A stretch of DNA of 64,000 bases from Chloroflexota bacterium. Its GTDB lineage: Bacteria > Chloroflexota > Anaerolineae > Anaerolineales > UBA4823. The notes under the pieces were generated by a model. That model was given only the letters and a program-made list of their open reading frames with translations, was not told where the DNA came from and did no database searches. The position numbers and the translations under genes are program-made. Below, in pieces: positions 5,572-15,078 of the stretch (positions within the stretch are counted from its first letter, which is position 1; each line of letters starts with the position of its first letter). The stretch is from the NCBI GenBank assembly GCA_012516075.1, contig JAAYXE010000180.1, forward strand, positions 44,957-108,956, given 5' to 3'.

Positions 5572-8370
5572 TCAACGCAGCAGCCCCAGCTGCCGGGCGC
5601 GCTGTACGGCCTGGGTGCGGTTATTGACGCCGATTTTCGTAAAGATATTGTATGCGTGGCGCTTTACGGTGTTGAGCGCCAGGTTCAACTGCAGCGAGAT
5701 CTCTTTATTCGTCTTGCCTTCGGCTATCAGCTTCAGCACCTCGAGCTCGCGTGCCGAGAGCGATATCAGCAGCCCGTCTTCGGTGCGCACTTCCACCCCC
5801 GCGGCGGTATCGAGCTCTGCCGGTGTGTCCTCCGCCTCCACGGACGGACACGCGGCCAGCAGACTGTCGATAAACGCCAGGGTGGGCAGGAAGTCCCTGG
5901 TTTTCTCTCTGGCGCTGCGGCAGAGCCTGAGCAGCCTGCTGATTGGAACGCACAGGTCCACAAAAACGCGCCGCAGGTTCTCAGGCTCGGCGAGCAGCAG
6001 GGCATGCAGCAGAGTCTTCACAGCCCGGTCCGTGTGCCCGAGCGCATGGTCGGCGATGGCCTGCAGGGTCAGGATTTCGATCTTCGACGTCAGGCGCTGG
6101 AAGCGCTCGGCTTGCGGCAGGATCGTCTCCAGCATTTCGAGCGCCTGCTCCAGCCTGCCGGTATCCCCTGTGGCCAGGCCGGCCTGGATATAGAAGCGCG
6201 CCTGGGTGAGCAGAAGAAACTCAAAAACGTGATACGGGAAGTTGGAATATGAAATAAACCCCGGGGTATCGGAGACGCCGCTGCGCTGCCACCACTGCAC
6301 TGCATCCGCCAGGTCGCCGCGCTGCAGCGCCAGGCGGGCGGCAAAGGCGGCCACCAGCAGGTCATCCCACTGGCTGGATTCGGTGCTCAATGCCATCCTG
6401 GCGGCCTGCTCCACCAGCGCCTGAGCAGCCTCGATTTCTCCCTGGCACTGCAGCACGCGCGCCAGAGTCTGGATGCCTTCGATGCTGCTCAGCAGCCACA
6501 GGGGGCGCGCCAGTTCCAGCCCTTTTTCCAGGTGTTCACGTGCCTCCGGGAGATGATCGCGCTCGAACAGGACCTTACCGATGCCGATTTCTACGATTCC
6601 GGTCACCGGATGCGGACTGCCATCCGATTTGCGCGCCATGAGCCGGGCTTTCTCGAGGGTCACCAGCGCGCGGCTCAAATGGCCCTGCAGGAAGAACATT
6701 TCCGCCAGTTCACGGCTGGCCAGCACCAGGACCAGCAGGTGATTCGCTGCCAGTGCGGTGCGGATGGTCTCCTGCAGCGCCTCAACAGCGCGCGCGGTGT
6801 CTCCCAACAGCACGAGCTGCATGCTCTTTTCCAGCGAAACCGCGCTGCGGATGAACGGGTTGTCCTCGCGAATGAGCGCCAGACTCTGGCGGGAATATTC
6901 CTCCGCCTGGCGGATATCCCCACTGATCATTGCCAGCATGGAGCGGCAGATCGCAAGCTGTCCCTGCAGGTTTTCCAGTACAGCCGGATCGGGCACATCC
7001 TGAGCCGCATTCAACTGCGCATCGATGCGGTCAAGCCAGTAGCGGGCGCTGTCGATCTGATAGGTGGCGATCAGTCCCCAGGAATAGGTCAGCGCGAGTG
7101 CAGGGTGCCGGTCGAGGGCTTCGGCAGGCAGTTTTTCAACCAGGCGGTTGAGGGATTCAAACTCGCCGGTTTTCAAAAAATCGATCCTCCGGCGCTCGAT
7201 TAAACCGGCCGCCCAGATCGTGTCGCCGCTCGCCAGCGCATGTTTAAAGGCCTCGTCCAGGTCATTCTGCGCTTCGAACCAGACGGCGGCGCGCTTGTGC
7301 AGCAGGGGAATTTCTTCCGGGCAGGTGGTTTCCAGCATGTGCCGCAGAAAATCGGCGAACAGCTGGTGGTAGCGGAACCACTCGTGCTTCGGGTCGACAG
7401 GCAGCAGGAACAGGTTGCTGCGTTCCAGGCGCTGCAGCATGCGAGCGCCGTAACCCGGCGGCGCATCCGGATCGACGACCGCCTCGCAGACTGGGGCGGA
7501 GAGGATATCCAGAATGGAGCTGCGCAGCAGAAACAGGCGCACTTCTTCGGGCTGCTCGGAAAGCACTTCTTCGTTCAGGAAATCGACCAGGTAGTGCGCG
7601 TCACCCTGAATGTGCGCCAGCAGGGCGTCCGGGTCGCTGCGGCCTCGCTGGGAGATGGCTGCCAGCTGCAGGGCCGTCACCCAGCCGCCGGTGCGCTCCT
7701 CCAGCGCCTGGACGGTCTCCTCTGAAAGCTCCTGCCCCATCATCTGCCGGCCCAGGCGGTCGATCTCCCCTCTGGAAAAGCGCAGATCCTCGATACCCAG
7801 CTCCATGACCCATCCTTTTGAGCGGAACAGGGGGAGATCAAGAGCTGGTTCGCCGCGGCCGGCGATGACCAGGTGCAGGTGGCGCGGCATGTGCTGGATG
7901 AGGAAGTTGAGGCTGTGCAGGACGGCAGGATCGTCGATCAGGTGGAACTCATCCAGGATGAGAGCGACGTCCTCCGGCAGGGCTGCGATTTCGTTGATCA
8001 GGATGGTCAGCGCGGCCTCCAGGCCGCTGCTGCGGGTGGAACGAATAAAGTCGAAGGCTTCTTCCCCGATGCCCGGAGCCACATCCCGCAGTGCGCGCAC
8101 GAAGTAGCGGAAAAACCGCACCAGATGGTTGTCCTCACGGCTCAGCGTCAGCCAGGCCGTGGGCAGCGAACTCTGCTGGGCCCATTCGGCCAGCAGGTGA
8201 GTCTTCCCGTAGCCGGCCGGCGCAGTCACCAGGGTGAGCGGTTTGCGGATCCCCTGATCGATGAGCGCCACCAGGCGCGGGCGGCTGACGTACTCCTGGG
8301 AGAGCAGGGGGACCGAGATCTTGGTGCTGAGAAGGGGCAGTTCCAGCTCTTCGTCAAATCCGGGCTGCAT
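5572..8370 (-). CDS. MalT-like ATP-dependent LuxR-family transcriptional regulator
   Basis: A 932-residue STAND-class regulator. An N-terminal P-loop reads APAGYGKTHLL (50-60) with a Walker B-like region VALILDEFHLID. A long TPR-like helical array spans ~400-850. The C-terminal GerE/LuxR HTH (~868-930) has LSARELEVLKLIAEGKTNKEI and LNTVKRHAYNIFTKIGV. MalT-type proteins multimerise on DNA when ATP and a small inducer are bound. The inducer here cannot be deduced. The SDR gene lies 27 bp upstream in the same direction, so the regulator may be cotranscribed with it. AGGGAG precedes the ATG. The length is normal for the family. Confidence 0.92.
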   Translation of the reverse strand: MQPGFDEELELPLLSTKISVPLLSQEYVSRPRLVALIDQGIRKPLTLVTAPAGYGKTHLLAEWAQQSSLPTAWLTLSREDNHLVRFFRYFVRALRDVAPGIGEEAFDFIRSTRSSGLEAALTILINEIAALPEDVALILDEFHLIDDPAVLHSLNFLIQHMPRHLHLVIAGRGEPALDLPLFRSKGWVMELGIEDLRFSRGEIDRLGRQMMGQELSEETVQALEERTGGWVTALQLAAISQRGRSDPDALLAHIQGDAHYLVDFLNEEVLSEQPEEVRLFLLRSSILDILSAPVCEAVVDPDAPPGYGARMLQRLERSNLFLLPVDPKHEWFRYHQLFADFLRHMLETTCPEEIPLLHKRAAVWFEAQNDLDEAFKHALASGDTIWAAGLIERRRIDFLKTGEFESLNRLVEKLPAEALDRHPALALTYSWGLIATYQIDSARYWLDRIDAQLNAAQDVPDPAVLENLQGQLAICRSMLAMISGDIRQAEEYSRQSLALIREDNPFIRSAVSLEKSMQLVLLGDTARAVEALQETIRTALAANHLLVLVLASRELAEMFFLQGHLSRALVTLEKARLMARKSDGSPHPVTGIVEIGIGKVLFERDHLPEAREHLEKGLELARPLWLLSSIEGIQTLARVLQCQGEIEAAQALVEQAARMALSTESSQWDDLLVAAFAARLALQRGDLADAVQWWQRSGVSDTPGFISYSNFPYHVFEFLLLTQARFYIQAGLATGDTGRLEQALEMLETILPQAERFQRLTSKIEILTLQAIADHALGHTDRAVKTLLHALLLAEPENLRRVFVDLCVPISRLLRLCRSAREKTRDFLPTLAFIDSLLAACPSVEAEDTPAELDTAAGVEVRTEDGLLISLSARELEVLKLIAEGKTNKEISLQLNLALNTVKRHAYNIFTKIGVNNRTQAVQRARQLGLLR

Positions 8371-8397
8371 TCTGTTTCTTGCTCCCTGAGGGGTTGA

Positions 8398-9252
8398 CTA
8401 CGGATCGTAGGGCGGTACGCTGCTGACGTGCAGCTCGCGCGCAGGGGCCGGCCTGCGGGCCAGCACGCGCAGCCCTTCACGTACCACGCCGCGCAGAATC
8501 TGCAGCGGGCCGAGCTCTCTCACATACAGTCCGGTGCGTCCGTCGGTGGCCGCAGATGCCAGCCAGGCTACCCGCCGGGCAGGCACTTCCGGTGGGTTTG
8601 CCCACATACGCATCACGGTTTGCAGCGGCGCCACACGCGCTTCGTACCCTGCCACGGCTTCGACCTCCTGCATCATATCCGTATCCATCAGGCCCGGGTT
8701 GTAGCAGAACACCCCCACGCCGCTTTGCTCGTATTCCTTCGCCAGCGCCAGGGTGAAGCTGCGCATCCAGGCTTTGCTGGAAGCATAGGCGTTCTGCAGC
8801 GGGACCGGCTCCCGGTCGCCCCGGCCGAGAATATTGATCAGCTTACCCTGCCGGCGCGGTAGGAAATGGCGCATGGCAGCGACCGAGCCGTAGTACACGC
8901 CCAGGATATTAGTCTTCACCGTGCGCACAAAGACTTCCGGGTCCTGTGCCACCGTGGGACCGTACGGCGCGGAAACACCGGCGTTGTTGATCCAGACATC
9001 GAAACCGCCAAACTGGTCGATGGCAAACTGGGCCAGGTGCTCGACCTGCTCGCGTTCGCCAACATCGCAGGACGTCCCCTGGACCCTGGCGCCGCGAGCC
9101 TGCAGCGCCGCGACGGCCTGCTGGACGGACGCCTGACTGCGCGAAGCGATTACCACGCAGGCTCCCTGCTGTACAAAGGCTTCGGCAATCGCCAGGCCCA
9201 GGCCCCGCGATCCACCTGTAATGACTGCAACTTTTCCCTTTAATGGTTCCAT
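8398..9252 (-). CDS. Short-chain dehydrogenase/reductase family protein
   Basis: This 284-residue Rossmann protein has TGGSRGLG (12-19) for NAD(P) binding, NNAG (89-92), and YASSK (Tyr156, Lys160) of the SDR active site. The residue normally Ser, 13 before Tyr, is Gly143 within ILGRGD, so the classical Ser-Tyr-Lys triad is incomplete. The C-terminal extension (~225-284) is Arg/Pro-rich. A GAGAGGAAAA ribosome site precedes the ATG. The gene is 27 bp upstream of the MalT-like regulator gene and 34 bp downstream of the lipocalin gene, consistent with one long transcript. Substrate unknown. Confidence 0.88.
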   Translation of the reverse strand: MEPLKGKVAVITGGSRGLGLAIAEAFVQQGACVVIASRSQASVQQAVAALQARGARVQGTSCDVGEREQVEHLAQFAIDQFGGFDVWINNAGVSAPYGPTVAQDPEVFVRTVKTNILGVYYGSVAAMRHFLPRRQGKLINILGRGDREPVPLQNAYASSKAWMRSFTLALAKEYEQSGVGVFCYNPGLMDTDMMQEVEAVAGYEARVAPLQTVMRMWANPPEVPARRVAWLASAATDGRTGLYVRELGPLQILRGVVREGLRVLARRPAPARELHVSSVPPYDP

Positions 9253-9286
9253 TTTTCCTCTCTAAACCTGCTTGCTTACACCGGTA

Positions 9287-10438
9287 TTAGAATTCTCCGC
9301 CCATAGAGCCGGAGTAACCGGTAAGTTCGACATAGCCACTGCCGCTGACGGCCTGAGACTCAACCTGACCGTCAATCTGAACGGCGCCCTCCCAGTAAGA
9401 ATAAGAGACATTCAACTCCTGGTCCGGCAGATAGGGCCGGATGTGCAGCTCGAGCTGCTGCGAGGGCACCGTCACCGTCCAGCGCGAGGGGTATTCGGCC
9501 CCTGAATGCGGGCTCTTCCAGGTATCGTGCACCCGGATGGTGAAATCCTGCGCGCTGAGGATCCGGGGCTCTCCCTCACGGGGGACCCAGACCCCGCTGG
9601 AAAACGGGTCGACGCTGCCGTCGGTGCGGCGGATCTGGAACACCATCAGCTCGCGCCCGTAGGCGAGCTGCAGCGCGAACCAGTCCCAGCCCACCTGGTC
9701 CTGAGAAAGCGCGCTGGTGCTGTACTCGTGATCCATCCAGCTCAGCCCCTGGACGGTATGACTGCGGCCGTTTACAGTCACCTGGCCGGAGGATGCCAGA
9801 CGGGTGAGACTGTAATAAAAGGAGGCCTGGCCATCTCCGGCGCCTTTGCGGCTGTAACCCTGTTCGCCCTGCAGTACGGGCGCTTTTTCTTCACGCAGGG
9901 TCAGGTCAAGGGACATCCCTTCATTTTCTGCCGCAAGGCTGTAAACCCCCGGTTCGAGCTCTTCAACCGACCAGTTTTCGAGCCAGACACGGAAAGGGCC
10001 GGCCTGCGCCCCGGCCAGGCCGGCGGCGCCGCGCGCCAGCCGTTCCGAGGCCTGGAACGTGCCTGTGCTTACATCGCTGATGGTGAAATGAGCCATAAAT
10101 GCCTGGTCCGCTGCCCAGTTTGAAGCGCGTTCGGCCGGTCGATGGGTCAGCGCCCGGCGGAAGAAGGTGAGCTGGTAGCCAAAGTGCTGTCCATCCTGGG
10201 TTTCCAGATTGCCCGTATAGTACCACCATTCGGTCTGGAAGGATGGGTGGGGGCCGTGGTCGCGTGGAAACCGGATGTCTGCCGGGGGTTCTGCGAGGGT
10301 AAACCCGCGCGTGTCGATACTGGCAGCCGACACGACGCCAGCCTGGAGCGGCGTCTGGGGCGGTGCAGCCAGCCGGGCGACCAGGAAAAGCAGGCCGGCG
10401 AGCAGCAAACCTGCAATCAACAGGGTTATTTTTCGCAT
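9287..10438 (-). CDS. AttH/CrtC-type lipocalin-like domain protein
   Basis: A 383-residue protein with an N-terminal signal or anchor helix (residues 4-25). It is followed by the lipocalin-like AttH/hydroxyneurosporene-hydratase fold: FPRDHGPHPSFQTEWWYYTG, FGYQLTFFRRAL, LSWMDHEYSTSAL, GWDWFALQL. Proteins of this type are exported and commonly encoded beside FtsX-like ABC permeases (the AttEFGH arrangement), as here, where the permease gene lies 28 bp upstream. The likely site of action is the outer face of the membrane, on a lipidic or hydrophobic ligand. No strong Shine-Dalgarno is seen, so translation may depend on coupling to the permease. Confidence 0.82.
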   Translation of the reverse strand: MRKITLLIAGLLLAGLLFLVARLAAPPQTPLQAGVVSAASIDTRGFTLAEPPADIRFPRDHGPHPSFQTEWWYYTGNLETQDGQHFGYQLTFFRRALTHRPAERASNWAADQAFMAHFTISDVSTGTFQASERLARGAAGLAGAQAGPFRVWLENWSVEELEPGVYSLAAENEGMSLDLTLREEKAPVLQGEQGYSRKGAGDGQASFYYSLTRLASSGQVTVNGRSHTVQGLSWMDHEYSTSALSQDQVGWDWFALQLAYGRELMVFQIRRTDGSVDPFSSGVWVPREGEPRILSAQDFTIRVHDTWKSPHSGAEYPSRWTVTVPSQQLELHIRPYLPDQELNVSYSYWEGAVQIDGQVESQAVSGSGYVELTGYSGSMGGEF

Positions 10439-10466
10439 AGTTATATTCTAAACCAAATGGAGAGCA

Positions 10467-13043
10467 TCAGTCAAAGCGGATGCTGTCGGAGGCCGTCCGG
10501 CGGCTCATCCGCCAGGCGGGGTAGATGCCGGCCAGCAGAGCGGCGGTCGTGGCAATCAGCAGGGCCGTCAGAAACGGCTGCGGGACGACCTGCATCTGCA
10601 GCGTCCAGCCGAAGGAACGCTTGTTGATGATATAGATCAATATGACGGCCAGCGCGTATCCGGTGGGCATGGCCAGCAGGCCGGCCGCGCCGCCCAGCAG
10701 GCCGGTTTCGAGCATAATCAGACTCCAGACCTGGCGGATGGTGAGACCGATCGCCCGCAGGATGCCCAGCTCTCGCTGGCGCTCGAGCTCCAGAGAGAGC
10801 AGTGCGCTGAGCACGCCGATAAAAGCCACCACCGTCGCCAGGAGCTGCAGGGCGCCGGTGATGGCAAAGGTGCGGTCGAAAACCACCAGCACAGCCTGGC
10901 GCAGACTGCGGTTGGCGCGGATCACCAGGGTCTGGCCGCCGCTGAAGTGCTCCTGGAGCTGGCGCACCATGCTGTCGGCGTCCTGACCCGGCTCCAGCCG
11001 CAGCGAGACCGATGTCACGGTCGTGTCGTCCCAGAGCTGCCGGTACAGATCGAGCGACATCAGTACTGTGCCCTGCGTGGAGGCATAATCATAGTAAACC
11101 GCTGCGATGGGAAAGTCCCGCTCCCCCTGCGGGGTGAACAGGTGGATCGAATCGCCGGGCTGCAGTCCCAGGCGGCTGGAGAGTGGTTCGGACACCAGCA
11201 CGGCACCGGTCTGCATGCGTTCCCAGAGATTCTCGAGCGGTACGGTGCTGGACTTGAAGAGGCGTTCCGCGTGGACACGGGAGTTATTGATGGCGGCAAC
11301 CTGGAGCGGCCCGTATCCGGACTCGACGGTGGTGGCGCGCTGCAGGAGCACGCTTTCCACGCCGGGCCATGCTTCGAGGTCCGCGATCACCGCCGGGTCC
11401 ACCGGGGTGGTGGGCGTTGTGGCGGCGATGCCCGGAGCCGAAATATAGACATCGCCCTGCAGTGTCTGGTCGAGCCAGGCGATCACCGTCTGGCGGAAGC
11501 TGCCGACCATCAGGCTGACGCCGATGGTGACGGAGACGGCCACCATCAGGGCGGCCACGGCGATCGAGGTGCGGCTGAGCGAGTTGATCGCCTCTCTGGG
11601 CGCCAGACGGCCCAGCACACCGCCCAGGCGTCCCAGCACAGGCACCACCAGGCGCATAAACACGCGGGTGAGCAGCGGGGCGACCATGGCGAAGCCGATG
11701 ACCACGGAAAAGGTGCCGGCAAAACTGACCACCAGCGACTGCGTGGGGATGAGCAGGATGGCCGTCCCGACTATGGCGAGGGCCAGTCCGCCGGCTGCGG
11801 CCAGGGTGACCCCGCGGCGGGCCTTGCTCTCCAGGTTGGCGCGCGAAAGGGCCTGGCGTGGGGGTGCCGAAGCCGCTTCCCAGGCGGGCGCTGCCGCGCT
11901 CAGCAGTGTGGCCGCCAGTCCGATCAGCGCCCCTTTTACCAGGCTCGAAGCCGGCACCTGCACGCCGGTTACGGTGACCACAAAGAACAGGTCGTTGATG
12001 GTGCGGGTGACCATTTTCACGGCGCCCTGCCCCATAATGACGCCCAGCAGCAGGCCGAGGAGCGATCCCAGCAGCCCGGCGCCCAGTGCTTCGATTAAAA
12101 CCAGCAGAAAGATCTGCCGGCGGGTTGCTCCCAGGCAGCGCAGCGTGCCGAAGAGCGGGCGGCGCTGCACGACCGAGAAGGTCATGGTGTTATAGATCAG
12201 GAACATGCCCACCACGAGGGCTAACAGGCTCAGCGCGGTAAGGTTCACGTTGAAGGCGCGTGTCATCTCGGCAACCGTACCGGTGCGCGCCTCGACTGTG
12301 GAGAGGTGAACACCGGCCGGAAGGAAATCCTGCAGCGCACGCTCGACAGCGGCGCCTGCGTCTCCTCCCGGCAGGATCAGATCGATGCGGTCGATCCGGC
12401 CGCTGCGCCCCAGGATTTCCTGTGCGGTGGCGACGTCGGCCAGGATCAGGCCCTCCAGGGCGCGGCTGCTGAGGGAGTCGGCCGGTACGAGCAGCCCGGC
12501 GATCCAGGCCGGCTGCGGCTTTCCGGCGGCCATCAGGGTGATCTCCTGCCCCTGCTCAAGGCCGTAGCGCTCCGCCAGATCGGTCGAAATGAACACCGCT
12601 CCGGGCTCGGTGAGGAAGGCGATCAGGTCTCCAGTGGTGGGCGCCGGGCGAGCAGTGCTGACCCCCCCGTCGATATCCCCCAGGTAGCTGCGGAACGGCG
12701 GTTCTGCAAAGGGATCCACACCGAAGAGCTGCAGGGGGATATCGCCCAGCTGCGGCGAGGTGACATATTCGCTGACGACCGGCGCCGCAGCGTCCACCAG
12801 TCCGGCCAGGCGCAGACGGGTGTACAGTGTCTCGTCGATCCCCCGGGCGCCGGCCGTGATCTGGTGGGTGGCGCGCCCGGATACCGCCTCAGTACTCAGG
12901 TCAAATGCCCGGCTGGCAGAGGCGTTCGCCAGGTCGATGGCCACCATCACCGCCACCCCCAGCGTAATGCCCAGGACCATTAACAGGGTTTGCCAGGGGC
13001 GGCGCAGCAAATAGCGCCACCCCTGACGGATCAGCGTCTTCAT
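10467..13043 (-). CDS. FtsX/LolE-type ABC transporter permease
   Basis: An 858-residue permease with two FtsX-type modules. There is one N-terminal transmembrane helix (~15-40), a large extracytoplasmic (MacB-PCD-like) domain, and a block of helices at ~270-400. A second extracytoplasmic domain and a final helix block (~735-850, with LELERQRELGILRAIGLT) follow. This is the topology of lipoprotein/lipid-type exporters (LolCE, MacB, AttFG). The ATPase is probably the gene at 14352-15041, with a GNAT gene between them. GAAGGAA precedes the ATG. Confidence 0.9.
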   Translation of the reverse strand: MKTLIRQGWRYLLRRPWQTLLMVLGITLGVAVMVAIDLANASASRAFDLSTEAVSGRATHQITAGARGIDETLYTRLRLAGLVDAAAPVVSEYVTSPQLGDIPLQLFGVDPFAEPPFRSYLGDIDGGVSTARPAPTTGDLIAFLTEPGAVFISTDLAERYGLEQGQEITLMAAGKPQPAWIAGLLVPADSLSSRALEGLILADVATAQEILGRSGRIDRIDLILPGGDAGAAVERALQDFLPAGVHLSTVEARTGTVAEMTRAFNVNLTALSLLALVVGMFLIYNTMTFSVVQRRPLFGTLRCLGATRRQIFLLVLIEALGAGLLGSLLGLLLGVIMGQGAVKMVTRTINDLFFVVTVTGVQVPASSLVKGALIGLAATLLSAAAPAWEAASAPPRQALSRANLESKARRGVTLAAAGGLALAIVGTAILLIPTQSLVVSFAGTFSVVIGFAMVAPLLTRVFMRLVVPVLGRLGGVLGRLAPREAINSLSRTSIAVAALMVAVSVTIGVSLMVGSFRQTVIAWLDQTLQGDVYISAPGIAATTPTTPVDPAVIADLEAWPGVESVLLQRATTVESGYGPLQVAAINNSRVHAERLFKSSTVPLENLWERMQTGAVLVSEPLSSRLGLQPGDSIHLFTPQGERDFPIAAVYYDYASTQGTVLMSLDLYRQLWDDTTVTSVSLRLEPGQDADSMVRQLQEHFSGGQTLVIRANRSLRQAVLVVFDRTFAITGALQLLATVVAFIGVLSALLSLELERQRELGILRAIGLTIRQVWSLIMLETGLLGGAAGLLAMPTGYALAVILIYIINKRSFGWTLQMQVVPQPFLTALLIATTAALLAGIYPAWRMSRRTASDSIRFD

Positions 13044-13079
13044 CTATTCCTTCTTCTCAGGACCACCACCGCTCGCGGC

Positions 13080-14207
13080 TCAGATCTTCCTGCGGTAGAC
13101 GCGGTGGTTCTTGTACGGCTTTCCCCCTAAGTTGATCAGGTCGGCCCGCATTTCCTTGGCGGTCTCCGCCACCTGGGTCAGATCAGCGTGCTCAAAATGG
13201 GAATCGTGCACGGTCTTTTCCATTTCGGAGTACAGCAGCGCGTTGCCGCCGCGCCCCTGAAATTCGGGCAGGATCCCCGCACCGTTAAGGGCGATCCAGC
13301 GCGTGCGGCGCATCTCCAGCAGCAGGTCGATAATGCCGAAGGGCAGCAGCCGCCCGCGCGAGCGCTGGATGGCGGCAGAGACGTCGGGGAAACCAAAGAG
13401 GAATCCCACCGCTTCGTCTTCGTGGGCGATGATCTTGATCAGGCGCGGAACAGCAATGGTGACGATGTTGTCGACCACGAAAGAGATCTCGCGTTCCGAG
13501 AGAGGATAATATTCCCAGTTGTTGACGAAGGCCTTGTTGTATGCTTTTCCGATGCGCGGCGCCCATTTGAGCAGTTCGCGTTTGGAGGAAAAGCGCTGGA
13601 CGCGCAAAGTGCCGCGTTTCTGCACCCGTTCGGCGATGCTGTGGATGCGCTCGGGCAGGTGAAAATCGGCCGCACGGATATAGCAGGAGATGAAATCAAC
13701 TTCCTTCTCAAAACCCAGGTTTTCCACCAGGCGAGGGTAATACGGGAAGTTGTAGTTCATCATGGTCATCATCTGGCGGTGCTCAAAACCCTCCACCAGC
13801 AGCCCGTACCCATCCAGCGGCCCCAGCCCTTTCGGACCGACGATGGTATCCAGCCCGCGCTCATGAGCCCATTCGAAGGCCCGGTTGAACAGAGCGTTTG
13901 CCACTTCCTGGTCGTAAATCGATTCAAAAAAGTAGAACTGGGCCTGTCTGGTGTCGTGGTAACGGTTGAACACCTTGTTTTCCAGAGCAGCAATGCGGCC
14001 TACATCTTCCCCATCCATCACCGCGATGAAGAAGTCGCCATCGGAGTGTTCAAAAAACGGATGCTTTTCTTTATTGAGCTGTGTTTTGGCATCAATGCGG
14101 ATGGGAGGGACCCACTGCGGGTGCCGTCCGTAGATTTTGAACGGCACATCAAGAAAACGGTTCACCTGGCTTTTGTTGCGCGTGTCGACCTTCTCTATGG
14201 TTAACAT
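13080..14207 (-). CDS. GNAT-like N-acetyltransferase family protein
   Basis: This 375-residue protein has the conserved YghO-like opening (VPFKIYGRHPQWVPPIR, then FFEHSDGDFFIA) and a C-terminal acetyl-CoA-binding GNAT region with GAGILPEFQGRGGNALLYSEM (~320-340), containing the Q/RxxGxG/A signature. Acceptor unknown. It sits between the ATPase and permease genes of an ABC system, all on the minus strand. A 36-bp gap to the permease suggests cotranscription. A GGAG site precedes the ATG. Confidence 0.8.
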   Translation of the reverse strand: MLTIEKVDTRNKSQVNRFLDVPFKIYGRHPQWVPPIRIDAKTQLNKEKHPFFEHSDGDFFIAVMDGEDVGRIAALENKVFNRYHDTRQAQFYFFESIYDQEVANALFNRAFEWAHERGLDTIVGPKGLGPLDGYGLLVEGFEHRQMMTMMNYNFPYYPRLVENLGFEKEVDFISCYIRAADFHLPERIHSIAERVQKRGTLRVQRFSSKRELLKWAPRIGKAYNKAFVNNWEYYPLSEREISFVVDNIVTIAVPRLIKIIAHEDEAVGFLFGFPDVSAAIQRSRGRLLPFGIIDLLLEMRRTRWIALNGAGILPEFQGRGGNALLYSEMEKTVHDSHFEHADLTQVAETAKEMRADLINLGGKPYKNHRVYRRKI

Positions 14208-14351
14208 GATGACTCCAGAAGAAAACGTGAATGATAGCCTGGTTTTTGGATTGAAAGAACGTCGCTAAGTATAACCTTGAACGGACCTGCAAACGGACCC
14301 GTTTACTCACATTAGAAACACCCGGGGACGGGGCTGAGTTACGCGCACGGC

Positions 14352-15041
14352 TCAGGCCGGCACCAGCTTGCCCTGGCGCAGCAGCAGCACCCGGTCGGCG
14401 TAGCCAGCCGCCTCGCGGCTGTGGGTCACCATGATCAGGTTGCGCCCAGCCTGACGGGTGAGGCGGTCGAGCATCTCCAGGATCTGCCGGCCGGTATCCG
14501 CATCCAGGTTTCCGGTGGGTTCGTCGGCCAGCACCAGCAGGGGATTGTTGACCAGCGCGCGGGCAATGGCCACGCGCTGCTGTTCCCCGCCGGAAAGCCG
14601 GTCGGGGAAGGTGTTCATGCGCTCCTCCAGGCCCACCTCCTGCAGAAGCGCCGCGGCCGGCGTCCTGCCGGCGCCGTTGCTCCTGCCGCTCAACTCGAGC
14701 GGCAGGGTAACGTTTTCCCACACGGTAAGGGTGGGGATGAGGTTGAAAAACTGAAAAATAAATCCAATATGGTCACGCCGGAACAGCGTGCGGCGGTTGT
14801 CATCCAGCGCGGTCAGGTTCTCGCCGTTGAGCCAGACTGAGCCTTCATCGGCAAGATCGATCCCGCTGATCAGGTTGAGCAGCGTGCTTTTGCCGCTGCC
14901 GCTGCGCCCCAGGATAGCGACAAACTCCCCTTTCGAAAAACTGGCGCTGGCCTGCTGGAGGACGACGCGCTTGCGGTCCCCTTCCTGATACGTTTTACTG
15001 AGGTTTTCGATGCGGATGAACGGATCTTGATGAGACTGCAT
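14352..15041 (-). CDS. ABC transporter ATP-binding protein, LolD/MacB type
   Basis: A 229-residue nucleotide-binding domain: Walker [25 protein letters not shown] signature, Walker [14 protein letters not shown], and the H-loop in TH(SRE). It belongs to the lipoprotein/lipid-export (LolD/MacB/FtsE) ATPases that pair with FtsX-like permeases, here probably the one at 10467-13043. The start was placed at ATG 15041 (MQSHQDPF) because longer versions run into the upstream aldo/keto reductase gene. Shine-Dalgarno AAAGGAG lies unusually far upstream (~25 nt). A 144-bp gap separates the stop from the next gene. Confidence 0.9.
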   Translation of the reverse strand: MQSHQDPFIRIENLSKTYQEGDRKRVVLQQASASFSKGEFVAILGRSGSGKSTLLNLISGIDLADEGSVWLNGENLTALDDNRRTLFRRDHIGFIFQFFNLIPTLTVWENVTLPLELSGRSNGAGRTPAAALLQEVGLEERMNTFPDRLSGGEQQRVAIARALVNNPLLVLADEPTGNLDADTGRQILEMLDRLTRQAGRNLIMVTHSREAAGYADRVLLLRQGKLVPA

Positions 15042-15078
15042 GATATCGAGGCTGCTCGACGCTGCTCCTTTCCAGTGA

